Assembly: GCF_964204645.1 (NCBI RefSeq)
Contig: NC_134034.1
Coordinates: forward strand, 10,783,414 to 10,847,413
Direction: 5' to 3'
DNA length: 64,000 bases
From: Tubulanus polymorphus
Taxonomy: Eukaryota; Nemertea; Palaeonemertea; Tubulaniformes; Tubulanidae
The translations under genes and the position numbers were made by a program. The notes beneath the pieces are model-generated. The model had not been told where the DNA came from, searched no databases, and worked only from the letters and a program-made list of their open reading frames with translations. Below are positions 1 to 10,793 of the stretch, piece by piece. Position 1 is the first letter of the stretch, and every line of letters starts with the position of its first letter.

Positions 1-56
1 GGTGGCTCGGCAAGGAGCCGCTGTACCACCGCGCCGGCGCCGACACCCGCACGGCG
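1..56 (+). CDS. Possible 3' end of an internal exon, unrecognised gene
   Basis: The first bases read without a stop in the frame starting at base 3 (WLGKEPLYHRAGADTRTA) and end at a good splice donor (gcg|gtgagt) in phase 0. The stretch is much richer in GC than the DNA after it. The next plausible plus-strand acceptor with an open phase-0 continuation is at 6572, so the two could belong to one gene with a 6.5 kb intron. I do not recognise the protein, and eighteen codons are too few to be sure this is coding. Confidence 0.28.
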
Positions 57-615
57 GTGAGTATGCTCGAGATGTCGCGTTCGAGTACGATACGAAACTC
101 GACGCGTTACTCCGTCTGCAACAGCAATACGACGCCCGTTAAAAATAGCGCCGAATCTTACCTATAGGGGGAGCTACCACCCGCCTGCCTCATACTACGG
201 TAAACCTCTCCTTATTCGGACTCGGGGGACAAAAACGATCTTCTGACTTCCAGTCAACTCTGACCAATTTTGCCGGTCCAGTATTCGTCCGATTTAGGCG
301 AGGTTTACCGTACAAATATTTTCGATCGGGGACCAACTTCAAACTTACAGGGACAGCAACCCAGTTTTATAAATCGGGACCAGTTACTCAGTCATGCCTC
401 AGATTTAAGACCGGTCTAAGATCATCTTTTAGATATTCATAGTTGACCTTACAACATAAGACTTGTCCTATGATTTGAGTTATGACTGCATGACTGGGCT
501 CTGGTGTTTAATCTAATATGGAATGTTCATTCGAGTTATAGTCAGGCCCCGAGGTCTATAAAACCGGTGCCTGCAAGTAAGACCCAATCATCTCCATTTA
601 AGGGGGTGACCTTAA

Positions 616-996
616 CCCTTTCAGTGCGTCTACACCGCAGTGCGGTGTGTTGATATAATTAGTAATTAGTTTATACCTCTATTGAAGGATGGCAGCACGA
701 GTAAGACATAGTGAAATATTGGTAACTAACGATACACCGCACCGCAGTGTAGACGTGCAATAGTGATATTCCCGTTGCACTAGGATAGAAAATTTTTCAA
801 AATTTTCAAATTATCTCCTGGGGCCAATTGCATAGACACGGCTTGGACTTAAGACCAGTCTAAGACCAACTTAGTTCTATAGCCAATCTAACAACTTAAG
901 ACCAGTCTTAAGATTTAAGACCATTTTTGGACTTAAGCCATTACTGTGCAACTGGCCCCAGCCCTATAGGGTATTAATCAGTCAGCACTGAAAGGG
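616..996 (+). mobile_element. piggyBac-like MITE, interrupted by a nested hairpin element
   Basis: It begins TTAA|CCCTTTCAGTGCGTC and ends GTCAGCACTGAAAGGG|TTGA, giving terminal inverted repeats with the TTAA target typical of piggyBac (one flank is mutated). Inside are the family's CACCGC..GCGGTG palindromes and a stretch resembling GAAGGATGGCAGCAC. A different element at 819-960 splits the MITE between TTATCTCC and AGC. No transposase is present, so it is non-autonomous. Nine further complete, partial or degraded copies occur in the window. Confidence 0.8.
819..960. mobile_element. Hairpin MITE with GGGGCCAATTGC ends, nested
   Basis: The ends TGGGGCCAATTGCA and TGCAACTGGCCCCA are inverted repeats, and the interior carries CTTAAGACCAGTC-type motifs on both sides. 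It interrupts the piggyBac-like MITE at 616-996. Comparison with uninterrupted copies gives the empty site as TCTCC^AGCAC. Confidence 0.7.
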
Positions 997-1469
997 TTGA
1001 ATAGTCACCCGAATCGTACCAGGAATCATGGGACCACTTAAAATCTCAAAGGTTAGCAACTTAGAAATTCTACCTAACCTTACCCATATGGGACCTCTAA
1101 TTCTTAGGAGGGGAGTGTTACCCGAAAAATCTGAAAATCTATAGGGGGAGCTATCGCATAGCCAAACATCTATCGTTCAGACGAAAATCGGGTCCAAAAA
1201 TGGGGCGTTCGCAATTCTTAGAAATCACTCTTCAATAAGTTAGCGTGGTCATAGGAGCACCGATGCTACATACGACCGCTCCTACTATCACATCATGTGT
1301 TGATAGTTAGCTCGTCAGATATAATCGCCGTTATAGACCTGTCCGTTAAAACATGGCTGCCACTGTAAATCCACCTATGACATCATCAATGTATTGCATT
1401 AATAGCCGTGACCCAGCCGTTCAAAAGTTGGTTGGTATCAGTTATAACTGAGCGCTGCGCAGGGCATTA

Positions 1470-1807
1470 TAAAGCCTAGCGCACATCGACACTGCGATTG
1501 GAGATAACTAGTTGCAAATCAGTTTTCGGCGCATGAGAGGAACTGGCTGGATACGATCAGTTGCTTGAATGTGTCGATGTGAGCGAGCTTACGATTGGTA
1601 AGCGTCGATCTATCTCCAGTTCCAGCCAGTCGCCCATGTTCTACTTTTGAGCAACTGGTTGTACTCAATCGCAGTCATATCCGTCGATGTGCGCGCCATG
1701 CAGTTGCTGCAACTGACCGGTTGTAACTAGATTTCGACGTGCGCGGGGTAATCGTTCCGTAGCAACTAGTTGTCTCCAATCGCAGTGTCGATGTGCGCGA
1801 GGCTTTA
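1470..1807. mobile_element. Foldback element, arms of about 47 bp
   Basis: The left arm (1470-1516) reads through AAAGCCTAGCGCACATCG and TGCGATTGGAGATAAC. The right arm (1761-1807) is its reverse complement with few mismatches, ending CGATGTGCGCGAGGCTTTA. The interior holds smaller inverted repeats (for example CAGTTGC and GCAACTG). No coding potential is seen. A pogo-like MITE abuts its right end. Confidence 0.6.
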
Positions 1808-1985
1808 CAGTGAAACCTCGTTACAACGAACTTCAGAAGACCAGAAAATCTGTTCGTTATAACCGTTAGTTCATTATAACCAGCGTGAAATTGATGAAAT
1901 TTTCGTACTTGGGACGAAATTCTATATTTGTTATATGCGATGAATCGTTGTGTCCGAGAAGTTCGTTATAACGAGGTTCCACAGA
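1808..1985. mobile_element. pogo/Tigger-like MITE
   Basis: It starts TA|CAGTGAAACCTCGTTACA and ends with TCGTTATAACGAGGTTCCAC. The CAGT..AACCTC terminus and TA flank match pogo-type Tc1/mariner elements. A better preserved copy is at 58317-58487. Confidence 0.6.
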
Positions 1986-2295
1986 AGTGGGTGATCTTTC
2001 TAACGAGGGACCTGAATGGGACCTTTTCTAAAGAGAGAACTATCGACCAAGAAACTCAGTCGCAAATGGGATTCGAACCCAACATTACAACTACCGATTC
2101 CAGATATCCAATGATCAACAAGGGCCTATTACTAAATCATTGCGCAACCGCATTCGATGATGTCATAGGGGGATTTCATGGCGGCCGTCATCATCTTTTC
2201 CATGTAAGGGTTTGTATTGATTGTATTAATTCATTGTTCGTAGATAATTGGAATAAGGTTTGTCGCCCATGTATTGTATATGTATATACATATAC

Positions 2296-2464
<169 letters not shown>

Positions 2465-3139
2465 GACCGAACCGTCCTATTAATAGTCAGTGTAGTCCGT
2501 ACATCATTTTCACACTTCGGTTCGCGTAGGCTAATGCGAAGGTCATGGTCGCCATCGCGGTTAGGTCAAGGTCACCGACACGCTGTGATAATTTTTATCG
2601 ATGTACCGTAGACTCCGCCTTAGTCGGTAGCGTTGGGACCGCTTTAGATATTTCAGCGATAGTTGAGAAGCCGGGAACTCGATAGCGTTTGGATTTTTTA
2701 CGATTTCGCTTAAGAGAGTTGACGGCGAAACGTGACGGTTTCCACGGCGAGCGGTTTACTGATTCTGCCGGTACCGAAAAAGGCAGAGTCTACCGTATGC
2801 GAACTAGAAAGGAAAATTAAAATCGGGAAATTACGAGATAAAATGTTTATCGATTCGAGTTTTATGAATCCAGAAAGTCTCTCGTCGAAAATCTAAATCT
2901 CGTAAATTCCCGCGCCGTGGGACTTTTAATTCTAGTGGAATCGTTAGAAACCAGTATTTTTTTTGGTCTGTCGACGATTTCAATAATTCATCGCGAAATG
3001 TGTCGCGGAAATGAAACACGCGAAGTGACGTGTACCCTTGAGGAACCCCTTTTTTCCAGATATATAGATATCGTTAAGTTTCGTCGATTTATAATATTAA
3101 TACGTACTGTCATTATTGTAACTGAAACAATAAACGAAG

Positions 3140-3357
3140 GTCTAGTCATCGTTTCATTTAACTAGTCCATCTAGTTGTCGTTTCATCAATCTAGTCCTTC
3201 AGTCATGTTTCATAAAACTAGTCCGTCTAGTCAAGTTTTGTCAAACTAGTCCGTCTAGTCATGTTTCGTCAAACTAGTCCTTCTAGTCATGTTTTGTCAA
3301 ACTAGTCCTTCTAGTCATGTTTCATTAAACTAGTTCGTCTAGTCGTCGTTTCATCAA
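3140..3357. repeat. Tandem array, 28-bp unit
   Basis: About seven to eight imperfect copies of a unit containing ACTAGTCCTTCTAGTCATG followed by TTTCGTCAA. The CTAG motifs make each unit partly self-complementary. Confidence 0.85.
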
Positions 3358-3841
3358 ATAATCTTTGGAAACATTCAATACTTCAATATTATATCCGTCT
3401 GCAGTATCGACCTTTCGGTTAAACTCGTCACTGACAGCTTACACTCAGTAAAACAAGTTTTTGGACTAAAAAATAAGGTAGACTTAGAAGTCAGACCTTT
3501 TGGAACGTGAAAATGTGTCCGACTTGAGAGATATTCGAGTTGAATATTACATTTGTCCTAAAAATATCTCAACAAGTGGCCGAGTCGTACGGTTAACCGA
3601 CTCGACCGAGTCTACTGTCGTGGCGATGAAAGCAATGTGACGACTTATCCGATGACGTCTTTCGAGTCTCACCACATTCATCTCACGTATTCTACAGTAT
3701 CTACAGTAACGGCGGTACAGTGGCTGATCCAGGGCGTGTCCCTACGGGTCTGAATATCACTGCCCTAAAACTTTTTGAGATCTCGTGAAAATTGCGGACA
3801 GAATATTTTCGAAAGTCAAAATTGTTGTTAACCTGGTTTAT

Positions 3842-4077
3842 GCTAGTACACTGCACTGCGGTGTATTGAGGTTATTGGTAATTAGTTTGTATCTCTTTTG
3901 AAAGATGGCAGCACCTGTCAAACATAGTGAAATATTAATAACAAACGATACACCGCACTGCGGAGTAGACGCACTATAGCGGTTTTCCCGTTATTTACCA
4001 CACTAAAGTGGAATTTTTCAGAATTTTCAAATTATCTCCAGCACTATAGGGTATTGATTAGTCAGCACTGAAAGGGT
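3842..4077 (+). mobile_element. piggyBac-like MITE, 5'-truncated
   Basis: It lacks the left terminus and starts at the internal GTACACTGCACTGCGGTGTA palindrome. The right end GTCAGCACTGAAAGGG is intact. A second short fragment of the same right end lies at about 4229-4252. Confidence 0.7.
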
Positions 4078-6183
4078 ATAGGGAGCAGTGGCGTTAAAAA
4101 GGATATCAGCGTTATAACAGATTTTGACCATATATTCACGGAGAAAATATCGAAATTCGAAAAGATTTTACAATAAGATGACAAAATAAATCGAGTAATT
4201 TGATATCATATTCTGCGATGAAAAATGAACAGCGAGTCAGCATTGAAAGGGTTTTAAAGTTGAAGCTTTTAAATCGACTATGAACGCCCGGCTCTCGAGG
4301 GCGTTTCGGGCAGCGCGCGAATCGAGAGACGCTCTCTGTCGATTCGCCGTGAATCTGAGTCTATTTTTCTGCACCTAGTCGTGGAGAATCTAGTAGTAAG
4401 AGAATCTATCTCGTCGCGGCCTCGGCAAGTTTCTAACAAATAGGTAAGCATTGCATACTGGGAATGTCTGTCTTTTTCTTCTTTTTTTTCGGAATCGTTT
4501 TTCATCAAACATAATCTCAGCCCTACCCTCGCTCCCAGCCCTCTGTCTCCCTTTCAACAAACTTTTTTGAAATATATTCTTAGTTTTTCTCGTTTCACAC
4601 ACATTTTTCAAATAGTTTTTTTTAACGTTTACGTTCAACACATTTCTTCGTATATTTCTTTTTCGCACGGTTTCAACACATCTTTTATATATTCAATAAG
4701 ATCGTTTTTTTTTTTCTTTAGTTCGTAAAATCTATAATTTCCATCGACGCATCTATTTTCTCTAGCTAGCAGAATTTATATATCTACGACGATATTCAAA
4801 CGCGTTTAAAATAATTCCGTTTTTTTTTCCCGGAAAATTTTTCGTTAGTAGACTCGTTTCTCGTGAAAACCGGGTCTTTTTAGCGGTCGGAAAATCTCGA
4901 CGCGCGTAACCCGCTCCAAAACGCAGAGACTTCAACCATATATTATATAGCGATATTATATATACAATCGAATCAATCTCCTAAATATCAAAGTAGCGAT
5001 TTAGAATAACAACATCTGGACGGTGCAGCGGTAAGCCTAGTCATTAAATGCCGATGACATACGGCCGCGTACAGTAAAACAATCAAAGCACAATCGTCCA
5101 AACCACGTAATATGCCACTAATTAATGTCAGTAACATTTGTGCGTGGTGGTAATAACGAAGAAATTATGATTGACATGAAGCATTTCCAACCGAGGCAAC
5201 TTTTATAAATGACTTCGAAATCTAAACATTGGCAACGTCATAAACGTATGAAAATTAATCCGACAATTGTTGAACGACTAAAAAGTTTATCCGAAACGCT
5301 AGAAATATTTCGGGCCGTTCGTACCGCCCGCCTTCAAGTCTCTAACGATAATCCCTTTTTACATCTACTGGATATTCGTTAAACACATTTCTAGTATTTC
5401 GAGTCAACTTTCAGCCGTTCAACAATCGCGGGATGTTTTTTCTACACGCATTCCATTCTTGCAGACGATATTTTTTTCCGAAAAATAAATTACACACGGC
5501 ACTTCCTTTACCCCCCGACCCCAAATCCCCTTAGCACCCCAGATATTCCCAGATATTCAATACTAATCTATTTATACGCGTAGAATCAGAAAATGATAAA
5601 AATTCGAACAAGATTTTTGTTTAGTATCATATGCCTCATATCTAATGCGTAATCGCCATCTACATCCCCGCGGGTGTAGCGTGTAGCCGGATTTGAACTA
5701 CGGGCTTCCCGCCCTACGGGGAAATATGGCTATAAATCATCGCATATAGATTATGACTGCACGCACCATCAACATCATCGTCCACTCACCCGCTCACCCA
5801 CTCACCCACAAATATCAATCATTGTTCCATCCGCCATCTATACGAATTGATCGTTGCCACTGACGACCGCATATCGTTATCGATAGGAGACGAAACAACT
5901 TGTTAACAATACGTTAATTGATTTCGAAAAAACTCCTAGATTTTAGAACTTCATCGGATTCGCGTTTTATGAAATAGCATAATTTCAAAATGAAAATTCG
6001 GATAGTTCGTTAGACAGCTCAAAGTGTAGAAGTAGCCATAATTCTTTTCCTTTTTTTCATTTGTTTTATTATTAAGGATTATGTTGCCGCAATTCCTGCT
6101 ATCTGCTTGTGCTTAGTTTTTCGTCGTTAGTTGAAGTGCTTTATTGAAATGACTTAAAATCTTAGCCACGTACTCATCAAACC

Positions 6184-6527
6184 CATGCCAACTGGGTTCA
6201 GTGAAATTGAACCCGCAGATCTGTGAAACTGGGTCCAGTGAAATTGAACCCACACAACTGTGGATCTGGATTCAGATTAAAATCAAACCTATAAAACTGG
6301 GTTCAGAGTCAAATTGAATCCGCACAACTGTGTTACTGGGTTCAGAGTCAAATTAAACCCACACAACTGTGGAACTGGATTCAGAGTCAAATGAAACCCA
6401 CACAACTGTGGAACTTGGTTCAGAGTCAAATTAAACCAAGACAACTGTGGCACTGGATTCAGAGTCAAATTAAACCCACACAACTGTGAAACTGGATTTA
6501 GAGAAAAAATGAACCCACAAGACTGGA
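6184..6527. repeat. Tandem array, about 39-bp unit
   Basis: Eight to nine copies of a unit containing AACTGTGGAACTGGATTCAG, then AGTCAAATTAAACCCACAC. The AACTGTGGAACTGG core is also the arm end of the hairpin elements at 31773, 40488 and 41960, so the array may have grown from such an element. Confidence 0.85.
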
Positions 6528-6571
6528 GTTAGGTCCGAAGCATTTAAACATATTTCATTTTTGTTTTGTAG

Positions 6572-6877
6572 AACGCCGCGCCACCTACAGGCAACAATAT
6601 GAACAACGTGCGCCAGCAACAACCGAGGCAGATACTTTCGAAGGACGTCGCGACTGGTGCGAACGGCAGCTTGAAACATGCACGCAGGAACAGCGGCAGC
6701 AGCAGACGCAACAATAGCAATCAACAATACAACTCAATGATCCTGCAACAGAACTGCGTCGACTCCGGCAAGCGAGGCGTCTGCGTTTATATACAAGCGC
6801 CACCTAGATCTCGATGTCAGCAGACGGCGTTCGTCGCGAACAATGGTGCTATAAATTTCGCCGATGAGCTTTTATAG
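6572..6877 (+). CDS. Candidate C-terminal exon, unrecognised protein
   Basis: A pyrimidine-rich acceptor (ttttgttttgtag) precedes an open frame in phase 0: NAAPPTGNNMNNVRQQQPRQ and onward, 101 residues to a TAG at 6875-6877. The composition is low-complexity and polar, rich in Asn, Gln, Ser and Arg, with basic patches (KHARRNSGSSRRNN) and the C-terminus FADELL. It resembles a disordered cytoplasmic tail. I recognise no family. The phase matches the donor at 57. The overlapping minus-strand frame (6470-6803) looks like a shadow. It could also be non-coding. Confidence 0.38.
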   Translation, partial: NAAPPTGNNMNNVRQQQPRQILSKDVATGANGSLKHARRNSGSSRRNNSNQQYNSMILQQNCVDSGKRGVCVYIQAPPRSRCQQTAFVANNGAINFADELL

Positions 6878-6971
6878 TCGTACGGGGACAGTGGCCGTCG
6901 AAAGCAATATTTCGCCCGAAAACAATGTTGAACTCGTGCCTGGTGTCAATAGTATTGAAAGTATGCCACAT

Positions 6972-7210
6972 CCGGGCGGCCACTTTCTGTTTGACTTTCT
7001 TCCCCCCCTGACTTTTCCCCGACATGTATGTTGTTTTCTCTGATTTTATTTGCTAAGAATCCAATACTCAATACGTAAGACGTAAACGGAAACTGTTTGA
7101 TTATACGCGCGATCTAGCAATCTCAACATATTTCCCCGACTTCTGGCGCTACCTTTTTTGAAACAAAATTCCCCGACTTTTCTCTGATTCCCTGGTAAGT
7201 GGCCACCCTG
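6972..7210. mobile_element. MITE with CAGGGTGGCCACTT-type ends
   Basis: The left end CGGGCGGCCACTTTC and right end TAAGTGGCCACCCTG are inverted repeats. The interior is made of runs such as TTCCCCGACTTTTC. Diverged or partial relatives are near 9560-10078, 36825-37025, 38690-38830, 55160-55440, 58826-59036 and 59865-60085. The superfamily is uncertain; hAT-like is a guess from the CAG terminus. Confidence 0.55.
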
Positions 7211-7578
7211 ATAACAATATTGTTAATCATAACGGAATAAAGATGTTCATGTTTTTTATTAGAAATAATTTTCAAGATTCCGCGATAATTTTCTGGAATG
7301 TCTCGTCCAATGCAGACGACCAAAGACGACCTCGTCGAATTTCGTAGTGCCGCGAATTCCGCGCCATTTATCGAAACCCCCGGGAAAAAAAATGAAACAA
7401 GCCCGCGAACGTGATCAACAGCGCCACCTATAATGAGAAGAGGAATAAAGTTTCTGACCTGGCTACGGCTGGTCCGTATATCGTGCGTATGTTATCCACG
7501 GTGCTCGAGTTTTGCGGAGTCCGGATATCAGCAGTTCCTTCTCCGTGCTAAAAATACGCAAATATCATTAATACTTAA

Positions 7579-7853
7579 CCCTTTCAGTGTGTCTACACCG
7601 CAGTGCGGTGTATAAATCAGTGATAGATTTCGCTAGTACACCGCACTGCGGTGTATTGATGTAATTGGTAAATATCTCTTTTGAAAAATGGCAGCACCTG
7701 TCAAACAAAGTGAAATACTAGTAACTTACGATACACCGCGCTGCGGTGCACTATAGTGGTATTCCCGTTATTCAACACACTAGGGTGGAATTTTTTTTAA
7801 TTTTCAAATTATCTGCAGCACTATAGGATATTAATTAGTCACCACTGAATCGG
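7579..7853 (+). mobile_element. piggyBac-like MITE, full length
   Basis: Flanked by TTAA on both sides (7575-7578 and 7854-7857). It starts CCCTTTCAGTGTGTC and ends CACCACTGAATCGG, contains two CACCGCAGTGCGGTG-type palindromes near the left end and a third toward the middle, and encodes nothing. Confidence 0.85.
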
Positions 7854-8510
7854 TTAACAGCGAGAAGTATAGAATTTTATCTACGGAAAAACTCGGGGTA
7901 CCAGCAACAACGCTAGCCGCTACTGTCGCAAGTGGAATTACGCCGGCTTTCTTCTCAAACTCAATTACAATCTAACAATAATTTCTCAAATTCTATGCAT
8001 GATATATGAAAATCGACCCACATATGAACTCTAAAGACTAATCAGAGTGTTCATTTCGATGCTTGATTTGACTAATTTTTGGATTCAACGACCGAAAATT
8101 GAGATCAAAGTTACTTGAAATTGAACTAATTTTCATCAAGTTCGTCCGATATCTCAGTGGCGCCATCTGACGGGATAGCTGGTGTGCCGGTTCCCAATTG
8201 TTTACAGAAAAACTAGGCAATTACTGACTAAAAATTTTCTATTTTCAAACTATTACAGTCAAATTCGCCTAAGCCTGGATGATCATTAATGTCAATGACT
8301 TACCCAAATGATGACTTACACTTGCGTAGTAAGTCGCAAATACAAATTGGGAAGAAAAAATGGAAACGACTTCAGTTCGAGTTTGACTGTAGTTGTTAAT
8401 GCATGGGGGGTGGCGAGCTAAGAAACAAAACGCCGTCGCAGCCAAAATTCAAACTAAAGATTGTCAGATGAGGAAAAGAAACGTTCGTCGAGAAATACGG
8501 TTCTCTTTAC

Positions 8511-8744
8511 CTTTTTAAAAGTGAAACCGACAGACGGATTATGTATCGCGTATCGGCCGACGACGTCGCCGATTCGACCGTGTTCTTCAGACGGACTCTT
8601 CAACGCTTTACGCCTCGTGTTCACGTTATAAAACAAGTCTTCAACCTGGAAAAATGTGCCGAACAAAAAAAAAAATCCCAATTTTCAGTACATCCATACG
8701 CTTTATCACTTTCAAAGAACAACTACCACCAATATTCAAAACCA

Positions 8745-8788
<44 letters not shown>

Positions 8789-10793
8789 TAAATAATAATG
8801 ATAAGAATAATAAATGTTTCAAACTTAACTACAACAATGGAACAGAGCAGGTCCTGATTGATGAACGTCACAAACTTACAGTGATTTGAGTTCCGACATT
8901 ACCAGCGCACGGTTTAATCGAGCCCTTCGGTTTACCGTCTTGATACATGCCTCTGAAATTATCAATTTGAATTCAAGTTATATTTGGGCGTAATTTGTCA
9001 TATTCTTTTTTCGAACAATTCTCTTCGATCCCCCTGGGCCTAAACGATACTAAAACGAAGTTTCATACTTGAAGGCGCACTTGGAGTCGGCGGTGCGCGT
9101 TGTTATGGTTACGTGCGCCACGTGGCTGATACTCGCGAGCGCCTCGCCGCGGAAACCGTACGTCGCGATCGACGACAAGTCGTCGAACGTCTGCAGTTTG
9201 CTGGTCGTGAAGCGTTCGCACACGATCGCCATGTCGTCTTTCTGAAAATAACAGAACAATCGTCGAGTTCATCATAGACCGCACACTGCTTAGAGCATGC
9301 ATGGCAGTATTCAGGTTCCTCTGATAATCTCAATGTTCTCTTTTCTCCTTTTTGTTTTCTTTGCTCCTTTTGTTTTTTTCATTCTCATTTTTTAAGGGAC
9401 CCGGCCACGAAGTGTTACAGCCGTTAGCATGCCGACGTCCTTTGTTGCGTCAAAAATCTAAACAATATTGCATATTGCTTATTTCGCGTCATAATTGATA
9501 CGACGAAAATAAAATTAATTTATTCACACAAAACAATGGAAACAATTTATCGGAATCTGAAATTCCCTGACAGGTTTGCAGTTTTCCCAGACTCAATCTG
9601 CTAAGAATCCGATCGATTAACACATTCAAATACGTGTAAGACATAGACAGAAACTGTTTGATTTAACGCGCAATCTAGCAATATCAAAATATTTCTGAGA
9701 CTTCCCCTGATTTTTAGGTTCTTTTTACAAAATTCTAAGACTATTCAAAGAAAATCTCCTGGGGCCAGTTGCATAGTCATAGCTTAGACTTAAGACCAGT
9801 CTAAGACCAGTCTAAGACCAACTTAGTTCTATAACCAATCCAACAACTAAAGACCAGGGGCCAGTTGCTCAAAAGTTAGTTAGAGTTAACCAGTGGATAG
9901 TTGACATAGTGACAATTGAAATGTCATTGTTGCTATGGTATTTATCCGCCGGTTATCTTTTACCAACTTTTGAGCAACTGGGCCCAGTCTTAAGATTTAA
10001 GACCACTTATGGACTTAAGTCACGACTGTGCAACTGGTCCCTGACCTTTCCCCGATTACCAGGTAAGTGGCCACCCTGGAAATGTTAACTGCCTAGAAGT
10101 ATTGCGAGCTCGGCTTTTGATTATTTGATCGACACAGCATCAAATTTACGAATGCAACGACAAATATCTTTCAGGGGCCGGTTCCATAGTCATGGCTTAG
10201 ATTTGGAACCAATTTAAGACTATGTTAGTTCTATAACCGATCTAACAACTTAAGACCAGTCTTAGAATTTAAGACGATTTTTGGACTCAAGTCTCAACTG
10301 AGAAACCGGCCCCAGACGGTTACAACCCGGGCAGGACTCAATCGAAGCTTACCTTTATTCCGTGGCCGTTGTCCTGAATTTGTAAGAATTTCAACCCTCC
10401 CTGTTTGACGGTGACTTGGATACTAGTCGAACCGGCGTCCAGACTGTAATGATAAAAGCACACACAAAATTTAATAGCTAGGACTAAATAAACAAGCTAT
10501 AAAGAACCTCCCTCGGCGCGGCGAGACTCTTGAAAGGGAGGTTTTCCCAAATATTGAGCAAAATATCGAAGAGAAAATGCGTAAATGAATTAGCAAACAC
10601 GCTATTCAAGATTCAGATAGAATTCTTTGTACCTGTTTTCGAGCATTTCTTTCAAAGCGTTAGCCGGGCGTTGAATCACTTCACCAGCCGCGATTTTATT
10701 TATGACGACTTCGTCTAATTTCCTGATAACCGGAACACTGGCAGCATCGAGCCGACTACTGGCAGCAGCAGCAGCATCAACGCTCATCTTCAC
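8511..10793 (-). CDS. MLH1: DNA mismatch repair protein MLH1, N-terminal exons only
   Basis: MLH1 pairs with PMS2/PMS1 as MutL-alpha and acts after MutS recognises a mismatch in nuclear DNA. Coding exons on the minus strand are 10633-10793, 10353-10443, 9069-9241, 8880-8952 and 8511-8645, all with GT-AG borders and matching phases, giving 211 residues. They cover the GHKL ATPase core: [20 protein letters not shown] with the conserved Glu and Asn, [55 protein letters not shown] and [14 protein letters not shown]. The start at 10793 ([13 protein letters not shown]) gives a short N-terminal extension; a second Met lies two codons later. Later exons (the rest of the transducer domain and the C-terminal dimerisation domain) are absent downstream to base 1. 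The exon-5 frame would read through its donor to a stop at 8454-8456. This is either a gene with a very long intron 5 or a 5' fragment. Confidence 0.93.
8745..8813. repeat. (AAT)n microsatellite
   Basis: A trinucleotide AAT tract with a few interruptions, in MLH1 intron 4 between exons 8880-8952 and 8511-8645. It yields poly-Asn, poly-Ile and poly-Tyr phantom frames on both strands. Confidence 0.95.
9759..10041. mobile_element. Hairpin MITE (CTTAAGACCAGTC subtype) split by another hairpin
   Basis: The ends are TGGGGCCAGTTGCATAG and CTGTGCAACTGGTCCCTG. The interior contains repeated AAGACCAGTCTAAGACC motifs. A hairpin element of the other subtype lies inside at 9857-9986, between AAGACCA and GTCTTAAG. 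It sits in MLH1 intron 2. Confidence 0.7.
9857..9986. mobile_element. Hairpin MITE (CAAAAGTTGGTTA subtype), nested
   Basis: The arms GGGGCCAGTTGCTCAAAAG and CTTTTGAGCAACTGGGCCC continue almost to the middle, so the element can fold into one long hairpin. The uninterrupted host text, seen in the copy at 819-960, is AAGACCAGTCTTAAG, placing the insertion at CCAG. Confidence 0.75.
10171..10314. mobile_element. Hairpin MITE (CTTAAGACCAGTC subtype)
   Basis: The ends TCAGGGGCCGGTTCCATAG and AGAAACCGGCCCCAGA are inverted repeats, and the interior has TTAAGACCAGTCTTAG. It lies in MLH1 intron 2, just beyond exon 2 at 10353. Confidence 0.7.

Larger units (their letters stand above)
6878..8510. other. 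Non-coding, repeat-bearing spacer
   Basis: No exon was recognised. It carries a CAGGGTGGCC-type MITE, a piggyBac-like MITE (both listed) and, near 8290-8395, a copy of a dispersed sequence with TTAGTAAATTGAATT-like text that recurs near 41230-41590 and 46510-46630. I looked here on the minus strand for MLH1 exons after exon 5 and saw none. Confidence 0.5.

Noticed and set aside
2066-2150. Possible tRNA gene on the minus strand with GGGTTCGAATCCC
   Set aside because: The T-arm is good and part of an acceptor stem pairs, but the D-arm and anticodon arm do not fold properly. At best a tRNA-derived remnant.
5640-5740. Possible tRNA-like sequence on the minus strand
   Set aside because: Only a B-box-like GTAGTTCAAATCC is convincing; no cloverleaf can be drawn.
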